Below, one piece after another: positions 45,820 through 53,743 of a stretch of DNA of 64,000 bases. Both the position numbers and the translations under genes were made by a program. A model generated the notes under the pieces. That model searched no databases and was not told where the DNA came from. It saw only the letters and a list, made by a program, of their open reading frames with translations. Numbering within the stretch: the stretch's first letter is position 1; every line of letters begins with the position of its first letter. The DNA is from Streptomyces niphimycinicus (lineage in GTDB: Bacteria; Actinomycetota; Actinomycetes; Streptomycetales; Streptomycetaceae): contig NZ_JAHLEM010000017.1 of the NCBI RefSeq assembly GCF_018883605.1, positions 31,411 to 95,410 of the forward strand. Reading direction: 5' to 3'.

Positions 45820-46493
45820 CCGGGCCGAGTGTCACCACCGAGCCGATCCGCGTCCTGGTCTGCGATGACCAGGTGCTGGTCCGCACCGGGCTGGTGACGA
45901 TCATCGACGCCCAGCCCGACCTCGCGGTGGTGGGCGAGTGCGGGGACGGGCGGACCGCGGTCGAACTCGCCGGGCGGCTGCGCCCGGAGGTCGTGGTGAT
46001 GGACGTACGCATGCCGGTGCTCGACGGCATCGAGGCCACCCGGCTGCTGGCCGGTGCCGGGGTGCCGCATCCCGTCAAGGTGCTCGTGGTGACCACGTTC
46101 AACCTGGACGAGTACGTCTACGAGGCGCTGCGCGCGGGGGCGAGCGGGTTTCTGCTCAAGGACGCGCCGCCGTCCCAACTGCTGCACGGCATACGGACCG
46201 TGGCCACCGGGGCGGCACTGCTGGACCCCGAGGTGACGCGGCAGCTCGTGGGCACGTACGCCGCCCGGATCCGGCCCGCCGAGGGGCCGCCGCGCGACAT
46301 TCCGCTGACCCCGCGCGAACTGGAAGTCCTCCGCCTCATCGCGAATGGCCTCTCCAACAGCGAAATCGCCGTGACCCTGGTGATCAGCCAGGAGACCGTC
46401 AAGACCTTCGTCTCACGCATCCTCGCCAAGCTCGGACTCCGCGACCGGGTCCAGGCGGTCGTCTACGCCTACCGCCGGGGTCTGGTGACCTGA
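45816..46493 (+). CDS. NarL-type response regulator
   Basis: A 225-residue response regulator. The receiver domain has acidic residues in VCDDQVLVRTG, phospho-acceptor Asp63 in VVMDVRMP, the switch Thr in VVTTFN and Lys in LLKDAPP. The LuxR-type helix-turn-helix is LTPRELEVLRLIANGLSNSEIAVTLVISQETVKTFVSRILAKL. It is translationally coupled to the kinase by a 4-bp GTGA overlap and ends before a good terminator, so the pair forms one operon. Confidence 0.93.
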   Translation: MTGPSVTTEPIRVLVCDDQVLVRTGLVTIIDAQPDLAVVGECGDGRTAVELAGRLRPEVVVMDVRMPVLDGIEATRLLAGAGVPHPVKVLVVTTFNLDEYVYEALRAGASGFLLKDAPPSQLLHGIRTVATGAALLDPEVTRQLVGTYAARIRPAEGPPRDIPLTPRELEVLRLIANGLSNSEIAVTLVISQETVKTFVSRILAKLGLRDRVQAVVYAYRRGLVT

Positions 46494-46527
46494 GGCTGAG
46501 GGCCGCGCGGGTGGCCGGGACGCGCGG

Positions 46528-46565
46528 AACCCCAGCACGGACCGGGTCCGAGCTGGGGTTCTTTA
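46528..46565 (+). terminator. terminator after the response regulator
   Basis: AACCCCAGC and GCTGGGGTT form a 9-bp stem with a 15-nt loop, followed by CTTTAT. It lies 35 bp after the stop. Confidence 0.8.
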
Positions 46566-46622
46566 TGCCGTCAGCCGTGCTGTCAGCCGTGCCTTCAGCC
46601 GTGCCTTCAGCCGTGCCGTCAG
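46566..46622. repeat. four tandem 12-bp repeats
   Basis: The unit TCAGCCGTGCyk is repeated four times between the terminator and the convergent DUF4232 gene, overlapping that gene's stop codon. Confidence 0.75.
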
Positions 46623-47296
46623 CTATTGATGGGGGGCTTGGAGGACCAGGCGGTCAGCGACAGGGTGCCGTTGTCGAGGTCCTCGCCGAACGCGACGGTG
46701 CTGTGGGAGTTGCTGCCCGTCGGGGAGATCTGGAGGTACTTCGCGTGGGCGGTCGAGGCGCCGGTGGTGGTCCACACCAGGTCGGCCCAGGCGCTCTTAC
46801 CCGGTCCGAGGGTGATCGGGTGGGAGCCCGGGTCGGTGGCGAAGTAGGTGCTGCCGTGGCGGGCGGTGGTCTTGATGGCGGTGTGTCCGGCGCCCTCCAG
46901 GGCCAGCCCGGCGTAGCCGCTGATCACGCAGGTCTCGTCGCCGGTGTTCTTCACCCGCAGGAACGTGCCCCGGTGGTTCATCCCCGACTGGGAGGTACCG
47001 GCCGAGTCCAGGGTCGCCCGCAGCGTCCCCGGCTGGCATTCGGCGGTCGCCTGCGCCTTGTCGGACCCCGAGCCAAGGGCCGTTGCCTGCTTGCCCGGCC
47101 GGCCCGCCTGGTTGTGGATCGAGGCGTCCGACTGCGATGACTTCGCGGAGGACGACGCGTGGGAGGAGGAGCTCCCCTTGGCGTCGGACGACGAGTCGTT
47201 GCTCCCGCAGGCGGTGAGGGCGACGGCCGAGGCGGCGGCGATCAGCGCGGCCACACCGGCCTTGCGGACTCGGCGGTTGAGAGTGTGGTGCGACAT
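46619..47296 (-). CDS. DUF4232 secreted lipoprotein
   Basis: A 225-residue lipoprotein. The signal peptide MSHHTLNRRVRKAGVAALIAAASAVALTAC has lipobox LTAC. It is followed by a Ser/Ala-rich linker (DAKGSSSSHASSSAKSSQSD). The C-terminal domain (CQPGTLRATLDSAGTSQSGMNHRGTFLRVKNTGDETCVISGYAGLAL) matches DUF4232, a beta-sandwich common in actinobacterial surface proteins, with two conserved cysteines. Function unknown. The ATG at 47296 is chosen for the signal peptide; upstream in-frame starts to 47338 exist. Confidence 0.85.
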   Translation of the reverse strand: MSHHTLNRRVRKAGVAALIAAASAVALTACGSNDSSSDAKGSSSSHASSSAKSSQSDASIHNQAGRPGKQATALGSGSDKAQATAECQPGTLRATLDSAGTSQSGMNHRGTFLRVKNTGDETCVISGYAGLALEGAGHTAIKTTARHGSTYFATDPGSHPITLGPGKSAWADLVWTTTGASTAHAKYLQISPTGSNSHSTVAFGEDLDNGTLSLTAWSSKPPINS

Positions 47297-47419
47297 GACG
47301 ACCCCCATGGGCTTCCGGTTTGTGCGGTTCCTGCTCACGCACCATCCATGGTGTCGGCCGCCGCTGGCGTTCTCTTAACGACCGCTGGCGATTCGCTAAC
47401 GTCCGGCTAACGCCCGCCG

Positions 47420-47878
47420 TCACCCCTCGGCCGGGGTCCAGTCGGCCACGAGCTCCAGGAGACCTGGGAAACGGGCGTTGAGGTCGGCGATCCGGACGTG
47501 GCTGCGGCGCTCCAGGCCGTATTGGCGCTGGCGGGTGATGCCTGCCTCGCGGAGGGCCTTGAAGTGATGGGTGAGCGAGGACTTGGGGCGGTCCAGACCG
47601 AACCAGCCGCAGGTGTGATCGAACCGCTCCGATTCGAGGAGCAGTTTGCGCACGATGCGGAGGCGGAGGGGATCGCTCAGGGCGCCCAGGACCGTTTCCA
47701 GCCGGATCTCCTCCACGGCCGGTTCCGGGAGCGGGGGCGGCAGGTCGGGGGGTTCGGGGAGCGCCTTGATGGCGGGGCGGGCGCTTTGGGGTGTTTGTGC
47801 CGTGTGGGTGGCCTCGGTGGCCTCGGTGGCCTCGGTGGCCTGGGCGGCCTCGGCGGTCTGAGTGGTCTGAGCGGTCAT
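47420..47878 (-). CDS. ArsR-family transcription regulator
   Basis: A 152-residue winged-helix protein. The ArsR core is VLGALSDPLRLRIVRKLLLESERFDHTCGWFGLDRPKSSLTHHFKALREAGI, with the recognition helix near SLTHHFKALREAG. The first 45 residues are an Ala/Thr/Glu/Pro-rich tail with three EAT repeats. It lacks the metal-binding ELCVCDL motif of arsenic/cadmium sensors, so it may respond to another signal. It diverges from an MFS transporter with a palindrome in the shared control region, and is probably its repressor. Confidence 0.85.
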   Translation of the reverse strand: MTAQTTQTAEAAQATEATEATEATHTAQTPQSARPAIKALPEPPDLPPPLPEPAVEEIRLETVLGALSDPLRLRIVRKLLLESERFDHTCGWFGLDRPKSSLTHHFKALREAGITRQRQYGLERRSHVRIADLNARFPGLLELVADWTPAEG

Positions 47879-47941
47879 CGTCGGGTCCTCGTCGCGCGGC
47901 TTGCTGTACGGCTCGCTGTACGAGTCTGATCGTACTGCATG

Positions 47942-47956
47942 TTAAGTTCGACTTAA
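47942..47956. promoter_or_regulatory. palindrome between arsR-like and MFS genes
   Basis: TTAAGT-tcg-ACTTAA has 6-bp arms about a 3-bp centre, in an A+T-rich patch flanked by two TCGTACT repeats. It lies 30 bp upstream of the MFS start and 63 bp upstream of the regulator start, a typical ArsR-type operator position. Confidence 0.55.
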
Positions 47957-47986
47957 GTCGTACTGGGATCGTCGGGAGGAGCTGTC

Positions 47987-49228
47987 GTGACGGGGAGTCG
48001 GACCGTGGCGGTGCCGGGTGAGCGGGAGGCACCTGAGGAGAGGGGTGAGAGGGGCGAGGGGGAGGAGGGGGCGGCCGCGACCCGGTGGGTGTGGACGGCC
48101 GCATGGCCGGTGACCGCCGTGTTCGTCCTCTCGAACGCGGCGACGCCGCTCTATGTGCGGTGGCAGCGCGAGATCGGGTTCTCCAAGGGCACCCTGACGG
48201 TGATCTTCGCCTGCTACATCGTCGGGCTGCTCGGTTCGCTGCTGGTCTCGGGCGTGGTGTCGGACCGGGTGGGACGGAAGCCCGTGCTGCTGCCCGCGCT
48301 CGGGCTCGCGATGGCGGCATGCGCGATCTTCGCGAGTGCGTCGGCCGTGGCGGCGCTGATCGTGGCGCGGCTGTTCAGCGGGATCGCGGTGGGCGCCGTC
48401 GTCTCCGCCGGAATGGCGGCGGTGACCGATGTGGCCGGGCCGGGGCGCCGGCGGCTGGCGGCGCTGCTGGCCTCGTGCGCGATGGTGTTCGGCGCCGGGC
48501 TGGGGCCGTTGCTTGCCGGGGTGCTGGGCAAGGGGGTGTTCGTCCTGGAGGCGGTGCTGCTGGCGGCGGCCGTCCTGGTCGTGGCGCGGATGCCGGTACG
48601 GCGTCCCGTCGCGCCCGCGAAGGGGGCGTGGGTGCGGATACCCGGGGTGCCGCGGGGCAGTGGCGGGCAACTCCTCATGGGCATCGCCGTCTTCGCGCCC
48701 GGCATCACCGCCACCTCCTTCGTGCTGTCCCTCGGGCCGTCGCTGCTTACGGGGCTGCTGGACACCACCAGCCCGGTAGCCGCGGGCGCCATGGCCTTCG
48801 TGATGTTCCTCACCGCGACCGGTGCGCAGTTCGCCGTCCAGCGGCTGGACCGGCGGACGATCCTCCTCGCCGGTGCCGTCAGTACGACGATCGGCATGGG
48901 CGCGCTCATCGCCGCCGTCCGCGCCTCCTCCGTACCGCTGCTCGTCGCCGCCGCGCTGCTGGCCGGGGCGGGGCAGGGGATGGGGCAGCTCGGCGGACTG
49001 TCGCTGCTCAACTCCAGTGTTCCGGCGAGCCGTCTGGCGGAGGCCAACGCGGCGCTCAACGTCGGCGGCTATGTGCCCGCGGGCGTGCTGCCGGTAACGG
49101 CGGGTTACCTCAGCGATGCGGCGGGGCTGACGACGGGGGCGACCGTATTCGGGGCCGTGCTCATGGCGTTGGCCCTCGTCGGGGGGCTGGTGGTGCTCGC
49201 CGGTCCGCCATCCGCCCGCAGGAAGTAG
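47987..49228 (+). CDS. MFS efflux transporter
   Basis: A 413-residue major facilitator protein with 12 predicted helices. GVVSDRVGRKPVLL after helix 2 is the MFS loop 2-3 signature, and the layout fits drug:H+ antiporter-like members. The GTG start at 47987 has GGAGGAG about 8 nt upstream. The first 35 residues are Glu/Gly-rich (GEREAPEERGERGEGEEGAAA). It is divergent from the ArsR-type gene and probably controlled by it. The substrate is unknown. The sigma-factor gene follows after 74 bp. Confidence 0.88.
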   Translation: MTGSRTVAVPGEREAPEERGERGEGEEGAAATRWVWTAAWPVTAVFVLSNAATPLYVRWQREIGFSKGTLTVIFACYIVGLLGSLLVSGVVSDRVGRKPVLLPALGLAMAACAIFASASAVAALIVARLFSGIAVGAVVSAGMAAVTDVAGPGRRRLAALLASCAMVFGAGLGPLLAGVLGKGVFVLEAVLLAAAVLVVARMPVRRPVAPAKGAWVRIPGVPRGSGGQLLMGIAVFAPGITATSFVLSLGPSLLTGLLDTTSPVAAGAMAFVMFLTATGAQFAVQRLDRRTILLAGAVSTTIGMGALIAAVRASSVPLLVAAALLAGAGQGMGQLGGLSLLNSSVPASRLAEANAALNVGGYVPAGVLPVTAGYLSDAAGLTTGATVFGAVLMALALVGGLVVLAGPPSARRK

Positions 49229-49302
49229 GCATGGGGGCATCGAGGGTGGGTAGGCGGGTCCCCAATCAGCCTTATGCATGCAGCCGATACAGGGAGTGCG
49301 AC

Positions 49303-50223
49303 GTGAACGACACGGCACCCGTGGCAATGTCGACACTGACGGCAGCCGAAGCTGAGCAAGCACATGGTGTTCAGGTATGTGATATTGCCCTGGATGGAGT
49401 TGAGACCGCAGGACCGTCCGACCTGCCCACGGTGGACGATCCGGCAAAGGTGGCGCCCAAGGACGCGCGGGTGCTGACCAAGACGTTCCTGGACCGGCTG
49501 ACGGAGCTGGAGGAGGGGACGCACGAGTACCAGTACGTGCGAAACACTCTTATCGAGCTCAACCTGTCGCTGGTCCGGTACGCCGCCCGGCGGTTCCACA
49601 ACCGCTCGGTGGAGATGGAGGACATCGTCCAGGTCGGCACCATCGGGCTGATCAAGGCGATCGACCGGTTCGATCTGAGCCGCGAGGTCGAGTTCACCAC
49701 CTTCGCCGTTCCGTACATCGTCGGCGAGATCAAGCGGTTCTTCCGCGACACCAGTTGGGCGGTGCATGTTCCCCGCCGTCTCCAGGAGTTGCGGATCGAC
49801 CTCGCCAAGGCGAACGAGGAGCTGTTCCAGCGGCTGGACCGGTCGCCCACCACGGCCGAGCTCGCGGAGCATCTGGAGCTGAGCGAGGACGAGGTCGTCG
49901 ACGGACTGGTGGCCAGCAACGGCTATCTCACCACCTCGCTGGACGCGCCCGCCGAGCAGGAGAGCGGGGCCACGCGGGTGACCACGTACGCGGACCGGTT
50001 CGGCGACGTCGACCCGGCCATGGAGACGGTGGAGAATCTGCACGCGCTCAAGCCGCTGGTGGAAGAGCTGGGTGAGCGGGACCGCCGCATCTTGCAGCTT
50101 CGGTTCGGCGAGGAGCTGACCCAGTCGGAGATCGGCGCCGAACTCGGCGTCTCCCAGATGCATGTCTCCCGGCTGCTCAGTCGCGCGCTGGGCCGGTTGC
50201 GGCGCGGAATGCTCGCCGACTAG
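49303..50223 (+). CDS. SigB/SigF-subfamily sigma factor
   Basis: A 306-residue sigma-70 group 3 factor. Region 2 is NLSLVRYAARRFHNRSVEMEDIVQVGTIGLIKAIDRFDLSREVEFTTFAVPYIVGEIKRFFRD; region 3 is WAVHVPRRLQELRIDLAKANEEL; and region 4 is RRILQLRFGEELTQSEIGAELGVSQMHVSRLLSRAL. Streptomyces has about nine such stress and development sigma factors, and I cannot tell which this is. They are usually held by RsbW-like anti-sigma proteins, but none is adjacent here. The GTG start has AGGGAG about 6-7 nt upstream. The N-terminal 50 residues are variable. Confidence 0.93.
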   Translation: MNDTAPVAMSTLTAAEAEQAHGVQVCDIALDGVETAGPSDLPTVDDPAKVAPKDARVLTKTFLDRLTELEEGTHEYQYVRNTLIELNLSLVRYAARRFHNRSVEMEDIVQVGTIGLIKAIDRFDLSREVEFTTFAVPYIVGEIKRFFRDTSWAVHVPRRLQELRIDLAKANEELFQRLDRSPTTAELAEHLELSEDEVVDGLVASNGYLTTSLDAPAEQESGATRVTTYADRFGDVDPAMETVENLHALKPLVEELGERDRRILQLRFGEELTQSEIGAELGVSQMHVSRLLSRALGRLRRGMLAD

Positions 50224-50270
50224 CGACTGGTCACACAGACCGAACTAGCGACTGGCCACGCAGGCCGAGC

Positions 50271-50321
50271 AGACCGAAGGGGCCCGTGTCGGAGAAATCT
50301 CCGGCCGGGCCCCTTCGGTCT
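50271..50321. terminator. terminator after the sigma-factor gene
   Basis: A perfect 16-bp stem, AGACCGAAGGGGCCCG and its complement, has a 19-nt loop that itself contains GGAGA/TCTCC. Upstream (50222-50270) is a partly duplicated TAGCGACTGG unit. It can serve the sigma gene and the convergent small gene. Confidence 0.85.
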
Positions 50322-50376
50322 GCGCCCGTGTCGGCTGTGTCGGGTTCGTCCGCACAGTCTCCGCACGGTCTTCGGG

Positions 50377-50544
50377 CTACCAGCGGTACCACCGTCCACG
50401 TCGCCCGCCGACCGTCGGCCGGGCCACGAAGCCGATCAGCCAGACGGCGAGCACGATGACCGCGATCCACCACAGAGCCTTCAAGGCGAATCCGGCGCCG
50501 AAGAGCAGCAGTGCGAGAAGAAGAACGACAAGCAGGGGAACCAT
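50377..50544 (-). CDS. small hydrophobic membrane protein
   Basis: A 55-residue protein with two membrane helices (PLLVVLLLALLLFGAGFALKA and WWIAVIVLAVWLIGFVA) and a basic Arg/Tyr-rich tail (GGRRGRWYRW). Small hydrophobic proteins of this type are common and widespread in Streptomyces, without known function. GGAGG lies 9 nt before the ATG. Confidence 0.75.
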   Translation of the reverse strand: MVPLLVVLLLALLLFGAGFALKALWWIAVIVLAVWLIGFVARPTVGGRRGRWYRW

Positions 50545-50709
50545 GATGACCAACCTCCTGGACGCCGCGAGTACCCCATCGGGAATCCGGCACACCTGAT
50601 CAATTCATGCTGTTTCGAACGCTCCCGTTCCCCCTGGTGGCTGGATGGCGTGGCGTCTCACGGTGAGCGGAGGCAGGCTGGAGGGGCAGAGGTCAGAGGG
50701 TGATATGTC

Positions 50710-51066
50710 ATGATCCAGCCAGCCGATATCCGTGAGTGGCGTGACCGGGATGTCGTCGATGAGGAGGGCCGCAAGATCGGGGTGCTCGAGGCGATCTACG
50801 TGGCCACCGCCACCGATGAACCCGCCATGGCCACGGTCCGCACCGGACTGCCCACCCGCCACCGGCTGGTGTTCGTCCCGGTGGACGACGCGGTGGTCGG
50901 GCCGGGCTATGTGAAGGTCTCCTACACGCGGTCCCTGGTGAAGAAGGCCCCCTCGCTCGGCACCGACGATGTGCTGCCCGTGGAGCAGGAGGGGGCGATC
51001 TTCCAGCACTACGGGAAGACGTACCAGTCGGGTCCCGGCGGCGGGCGGCAGCTCGCACGCCGCTGA
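50710..51066 (+). CDS. PRC-barrel domain protein
   Basis: A 118-residue soluble protein. IREWRDRDVVDEEGRKIGVLEAIYVATATDEPAMATVRTG and LVFVPVDDAVVGPGYVKVSYTRSLVKKAP match the two halves of a PRC-barrel, a domain found in RimM and in stress or photosynthetic proteins. In Streptomyces such genes often belong to stress regulons of SigB-type sigma factors, and one is encoded just upstream; the link is inference. The ribosome site is weak (AGAGGGTGA). A small membrane gene follows. Confidence 0.8.
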   Translation: MIQPADIREWRDRDVVDEEGRKIGVLEAIYVATATDEPAMATVRTGLPTRHRLVFVPVDDAVVGPGYVKVSYTRSLVKKAPSLGTDDVLPVEQEGAIFQHYGKTYQSGPGGGRQLARR

Positions 51067-51105
51067 TGGCCGAGGACGCTTGACGCACGAGGAGAGGTGT
51101 CGGCC

Positions 51106-51276
51106 GTGGCGCTCTTCCTGTTCCTGGTGATCGTGGCCATCGTGCTCGGCCTCATCGGGTGGGTGGTGCACGGGCTGGGCTATCTGCTGATCATCGGCGT
51201 GGTGGTGCTGGTGGTCGACATGGTCCTCGGCCTGGTGCGGCTGGCGCGGAGATCCCGGCGGCGCCGAATCCGATGA
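51106..51276 (+). CDS. small two-helix membrane protein
   Basis: A 56-residue protein: VALFLFLVIVAIVLGLIGWVV, then HGLGYLLIIGVVVLVVDMVLGLV, then the basic tail RLARRSRRRRIR. GAGGAGAGG lies about 8 nt before the GTG, and its stop overlaps the GH8-like ATG (ATGA). It resembles the short hydrophobic protein encoded at 50377-50544. Function unknown. Confidence 0.8.
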   Translation: MALFLFLVIVAIVLGLIGWVVHGLGYLLIIGVVVLVVDMVLGLVRLARRSRRRRIR

Positions 51277-52478
51277 CGGGACGCGATGCGGCCCGCGTCC
51301 CCTTCGGGGCGCACTCCGTCCCGTACGCTCCCGGTACGCTCCGGCCCTCCGGCGACCAGGCGGCGGCCGACCGGCAGGTGCTGGAGCACTACCGGCGGTG
51401 GAAGGCGTCCTTCCTCCGGTCGGGCGATGAGGTGGGCGGCCGGGGCCGGTGCGCGGTGTTCACCCCCGACGCGGCGCACCCCTTCGTCGCCGAGGCCCAG
51501 GGCTACGGGCTGGTGATCACCGCGCTGATGGCGGGCGCCGACCCCGACGCCCATGCCCTCTTCGACGGCATCCTCCGGCATGTGCTGGCCCACCCCTCCG
51601 TCAACCACCCCGATCTGCACGCCGCCCAGCAGGACGCCGGTGGCCGGGACGTCGGGGGACGGGACTCCGCGACCGACGGGGACCTCGACATCGCGTACGG
51701 ACTGCTGCTCGCGGACCGGCAGTGGGGCGGCGGCCACGGCGACTACAAGGCGCTCGCACTGCGGCGGATCGACGCCGTCATGGAGTGCGAGGTGCACCCC
51801 GGCACCCGGCTGACCAAGCTCGGCGACTGGTCCTCGGGCCGCTTCGACGAGGTCTCCCGTACATCGGACTGGATGCCGGACCACTTCCGGGCGTTCCGGG
51901 CGGCGACCGGCGATCCGCGGTGGGACGAGGCGCTGGACGCGCATCTCGCGCTGGCCGGTGCGCTGCGCACCCGCCATGCCCCGGCCACCGGGCTGCTCCC
52001 CGACTTCGTCGTGGACACCACGTCCGGCGAGCCGAGGCCCGCGCCGGGGAAGGTGCTGGAGAGCCCGCATGACGGCGACTACCACTGGAACGCCTGCCGC
52101 GTCCCCTGGCGGCTCGGCGCCGACGCGGTGACCAGCGGCGACGCACGGACCCGGGCCGCCGCGCGCGGGCTCAGCCGCTGGGCGAGGACGGCGACGGGCG
52201 GTGACCCCGGGGCAATCCGGAGCGGATACCGGCTCGACGGCACGGCCTATGGGGATGCGGGCTCGCCCGCCTTCTTCGCGCCCTTCGCGGTCGCCGCGAT
52301 GACGGAAGGAGAGAAGGCTGATGACGGGGGCGAGGGGGCGGGCGAGGCCGCGCAGGGCTGGCTGGACGCGCTGTGGGCGCGGATGTGCGGCTCCCCGCCC
52401 GATCCGGCCCGCGCCTACGCGGCGGGGGTGCAACTCCAGTCGATGCTGGTGGTCAGCCGGAACTACTGGGTGCCGTAG
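51273..52478 (+). CDS. GH8-like glycoside hydrolase, no signal peptide
   Basis: A 401-residue (alpha/alpha)6-barrel protein. FVAEAQGYGLVITALMAG resembles the GH8 catalytic Glu segment (SEGQxYGM), and SATDGDLDIAYGLLLADRQWG resembles the conserved ATDADxDIAxALLLA segment; WNACRVPWRLGADAV is the third GH8-type block. GH8 enzymes cleave beta-1,4-glucans, chitosan or xylan and are normally secreted, but no signal peptide is present, and upstream extension would run into the preceding gene. The ATG overlaps the small membrane gene. The 3' end overlaps the convergent polyprenyl synthetase gene by 26 bp. Confidence 0.75.
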   Translation: MTGRDAARVPFGAHSVPYAPGTLRPSGDQAAADRQVLEHYRRWKASFLRSGDEVGGRGRCAVFTPDAAHPFVAEAQGYGLVITALMAGADPDAHALFDGILRHVLAHPSVNHPDLHAAQQDAGGRDVGGRDSATDGDLDIAYGLLLADRQWGGGHGDYKALALRRIDAVMECEVHPGTRLTKLGDWSSGRFDEVSRTSDWMPDHFRAFRAATGDPRWDEALDAHLALAGALRTRHAPATGLLPDFVVDTTSGEPRPAPGKVLESPHDGDYHWNACRVPWRLGADAVTSGDARTRAAARGLSRWARTATGGDPGAIRSGYRLDGTAYGDAGSPAFFAPFAVAAMTEGEKADDGGEGAGEAAQGWLDALWARMCGSPPDPARAYAAGVQLQSMLVVSRNYWVP

Positions 52479-53694
52479 GGTCGCCCGGCCCGGCCGGGGG
52501 AACGGGGTCGGCCCGCCGCACCACCGCCTCGCAGAGCGATTCCAGGGCGGCCCTCGCCGGGCAGTCGGGGAGCGTCGCCAGGGCCGCGCGGGCGGCGTCG
52601 GCCTGACGGGCGGTCTCCGCGCGGGCGCGGTCCAGGACCGGATGGGTGCGCAGCCGTGCCACCGCCTCCGCGTACCCCGGCCGATCGGCGGGCCCGGTGA
52701 GCAGCTCATACAGCTCCCGGTCCGTGAGATCCGCGGGCTCCCCACGGTCCGTGAGATCCGCGGGCTCCCCACGGTCCGCACGATCCCCAGGGTCCCCAGG
52801 GTCCCCAGGGTCCCCAGGGTCCCCAGGGTCCCCAGGGTCCCCAGGGTCCCCAGGGTCCCCAGGGTCCCCGGGGTCCCCAGGGTCCCCAGGGTCCCCGGGC
52901 TTCCCACGGTCCGCGAGATCCCCGGGCTCCCCACGGTCCGCACGATCCCCAGGGTCCCCAGGATCCGCGCGCTCCGCCGGCCCCGCCCCCGCCCGCTCCG
53001 CCAGCAGCAGGACGGGCAGGGTGGGGCGGCGGGCGGTCGGGGTCGCCACCTCGTCGGCGAGATGGCTCGCCACGCCCAGCCGCTCGCCGTATCGCGCGAG
53101 GGCCTCCACGGCGCTCGGGTCCGCACCCGAGGCCAGCGCGCCCAGCCGTCCGGAGACGGCGGTCAGCGAGCCGGTGCGGCCGGCCAGCACCTCCAGATGG
53201 TGCTCGACGGGGTCGCGGCCGTGGCGCGGTCCGGCCGTCTCCAGGATCTGGCCGGTGACCTGCCGCCGGAACGCCTCGGCCTGGAGCCGTACGGCCTGCG
53301 GCCCCAGGTCGGCGAGGATGTGCGAGGCGCGGGCGAAGAGGAAGTCACCGATCAGCACCGCCACCGTGTTGTCCCAGTTGGCGTCCGGGCGCTGGGCGCC
53401 GCGCCGTACGGTCGCCTCGTCCCGTACGCCGTCGTGGTAGTGGGTGGCCAGATGGGTCAGTTCGACGACGACGGCGGCGGGCACCACGCCCGGTGCGCCG
53501 GGGTCGCCGAACCGTGCCGCCAGCAGCACCAGCAGCGGCCGGAGCCGCCGCCCGGCCGTGCGGGTCAGCTCCCGCGCGGCCTCGTTGATGAACGGCACAT
53601 CGCTCTTGGTGGCCTTCAACAGGCCCTCGTCGACCGCCGCTTGGCCGGCCCGGAGGCCGTCCGCCAGCGCGCGGTCCCGCACGGTCGGCTGCAT
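52453..53694 (-). CDS. polyprenyl synthetase homologue with degenerate Asp motifs
   Basis: A 413-residue protein of the trans-prenyltransferase fold. [29 protein letters not shown] and [25 protein letters not shown] align with prenyl synthases, but the first DDxxD motif reads HDGVRD and the second, normally a GxxxQxxDD block, reads [12 protein letters not shown]. Both metal sites are therefore damaged. A (Gly-Asp-Pro)n insert with Arg/Asp/Glu repeats occupies residues of about 245-325. Active relatives make C30-C50 polyprenyl diphosphates. Catalysis is doubtful; a regulatory or partner role is possible. Confidence 0.75.
   Translation of the reverse strand: MQPTVRDRALADGLRAGQAAVDEGLLKATKSDVPFINEAARELTRTAGRRLRPLLVLLAARFGDPGAPGVVPAAVVVELTHLATHYHDGVRDEATVRRGAQRPDANWDNTVAVLIGDFLFARASHILADLGPQAVRLQAEAFRRQVTGQILETAGPRHGRDPVEHHLEVLAGRTGSLTAVSGRLGALASGADPSAVEALARYGERLGVASHLADEVATPTARRPTLPVLLLAERAGAGPAERADPGDPGDRADRGEPGDLADRGKPGDPGDPGDPGDPGDPGDPGDPGDPGDPGDPGDPGDPGDRADRGEPADLTDRGEPADLTDRELYELLTGPADRPGYAEAVARLRTHPVLDRARAETARQADAARAALATLPDCPARAALESLCEAVVRRADPVPPAGPGDPTAPSSSG
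52786..52897. repeat. 9-bp tandem repeat coding (Gly-Asp-Pro)n
   Basis: The unit GTCCCCAGG (GGGGACCCT on the coding strand) is repeated about 12 times with one-base variants. It is flanked on both sides by longer duplications, including a 27-bp unit CGGTCCGTGAGATCCGCGGG... present twice near 52716-52768. Copy-number change would keep the reading frame. Confidence 0.9.
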
Positions 53695-53743
53695 GGGGAG
53701 AAATGTCTCATATGTCGTCGGTGGCCGGTCTCAGGACGGCTGC

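Noticed and set aside
52786..52897. CRISPR array
   Set aside because: Units are 9 bp without spacers and lie in frame in a gene; no cas genes are present.
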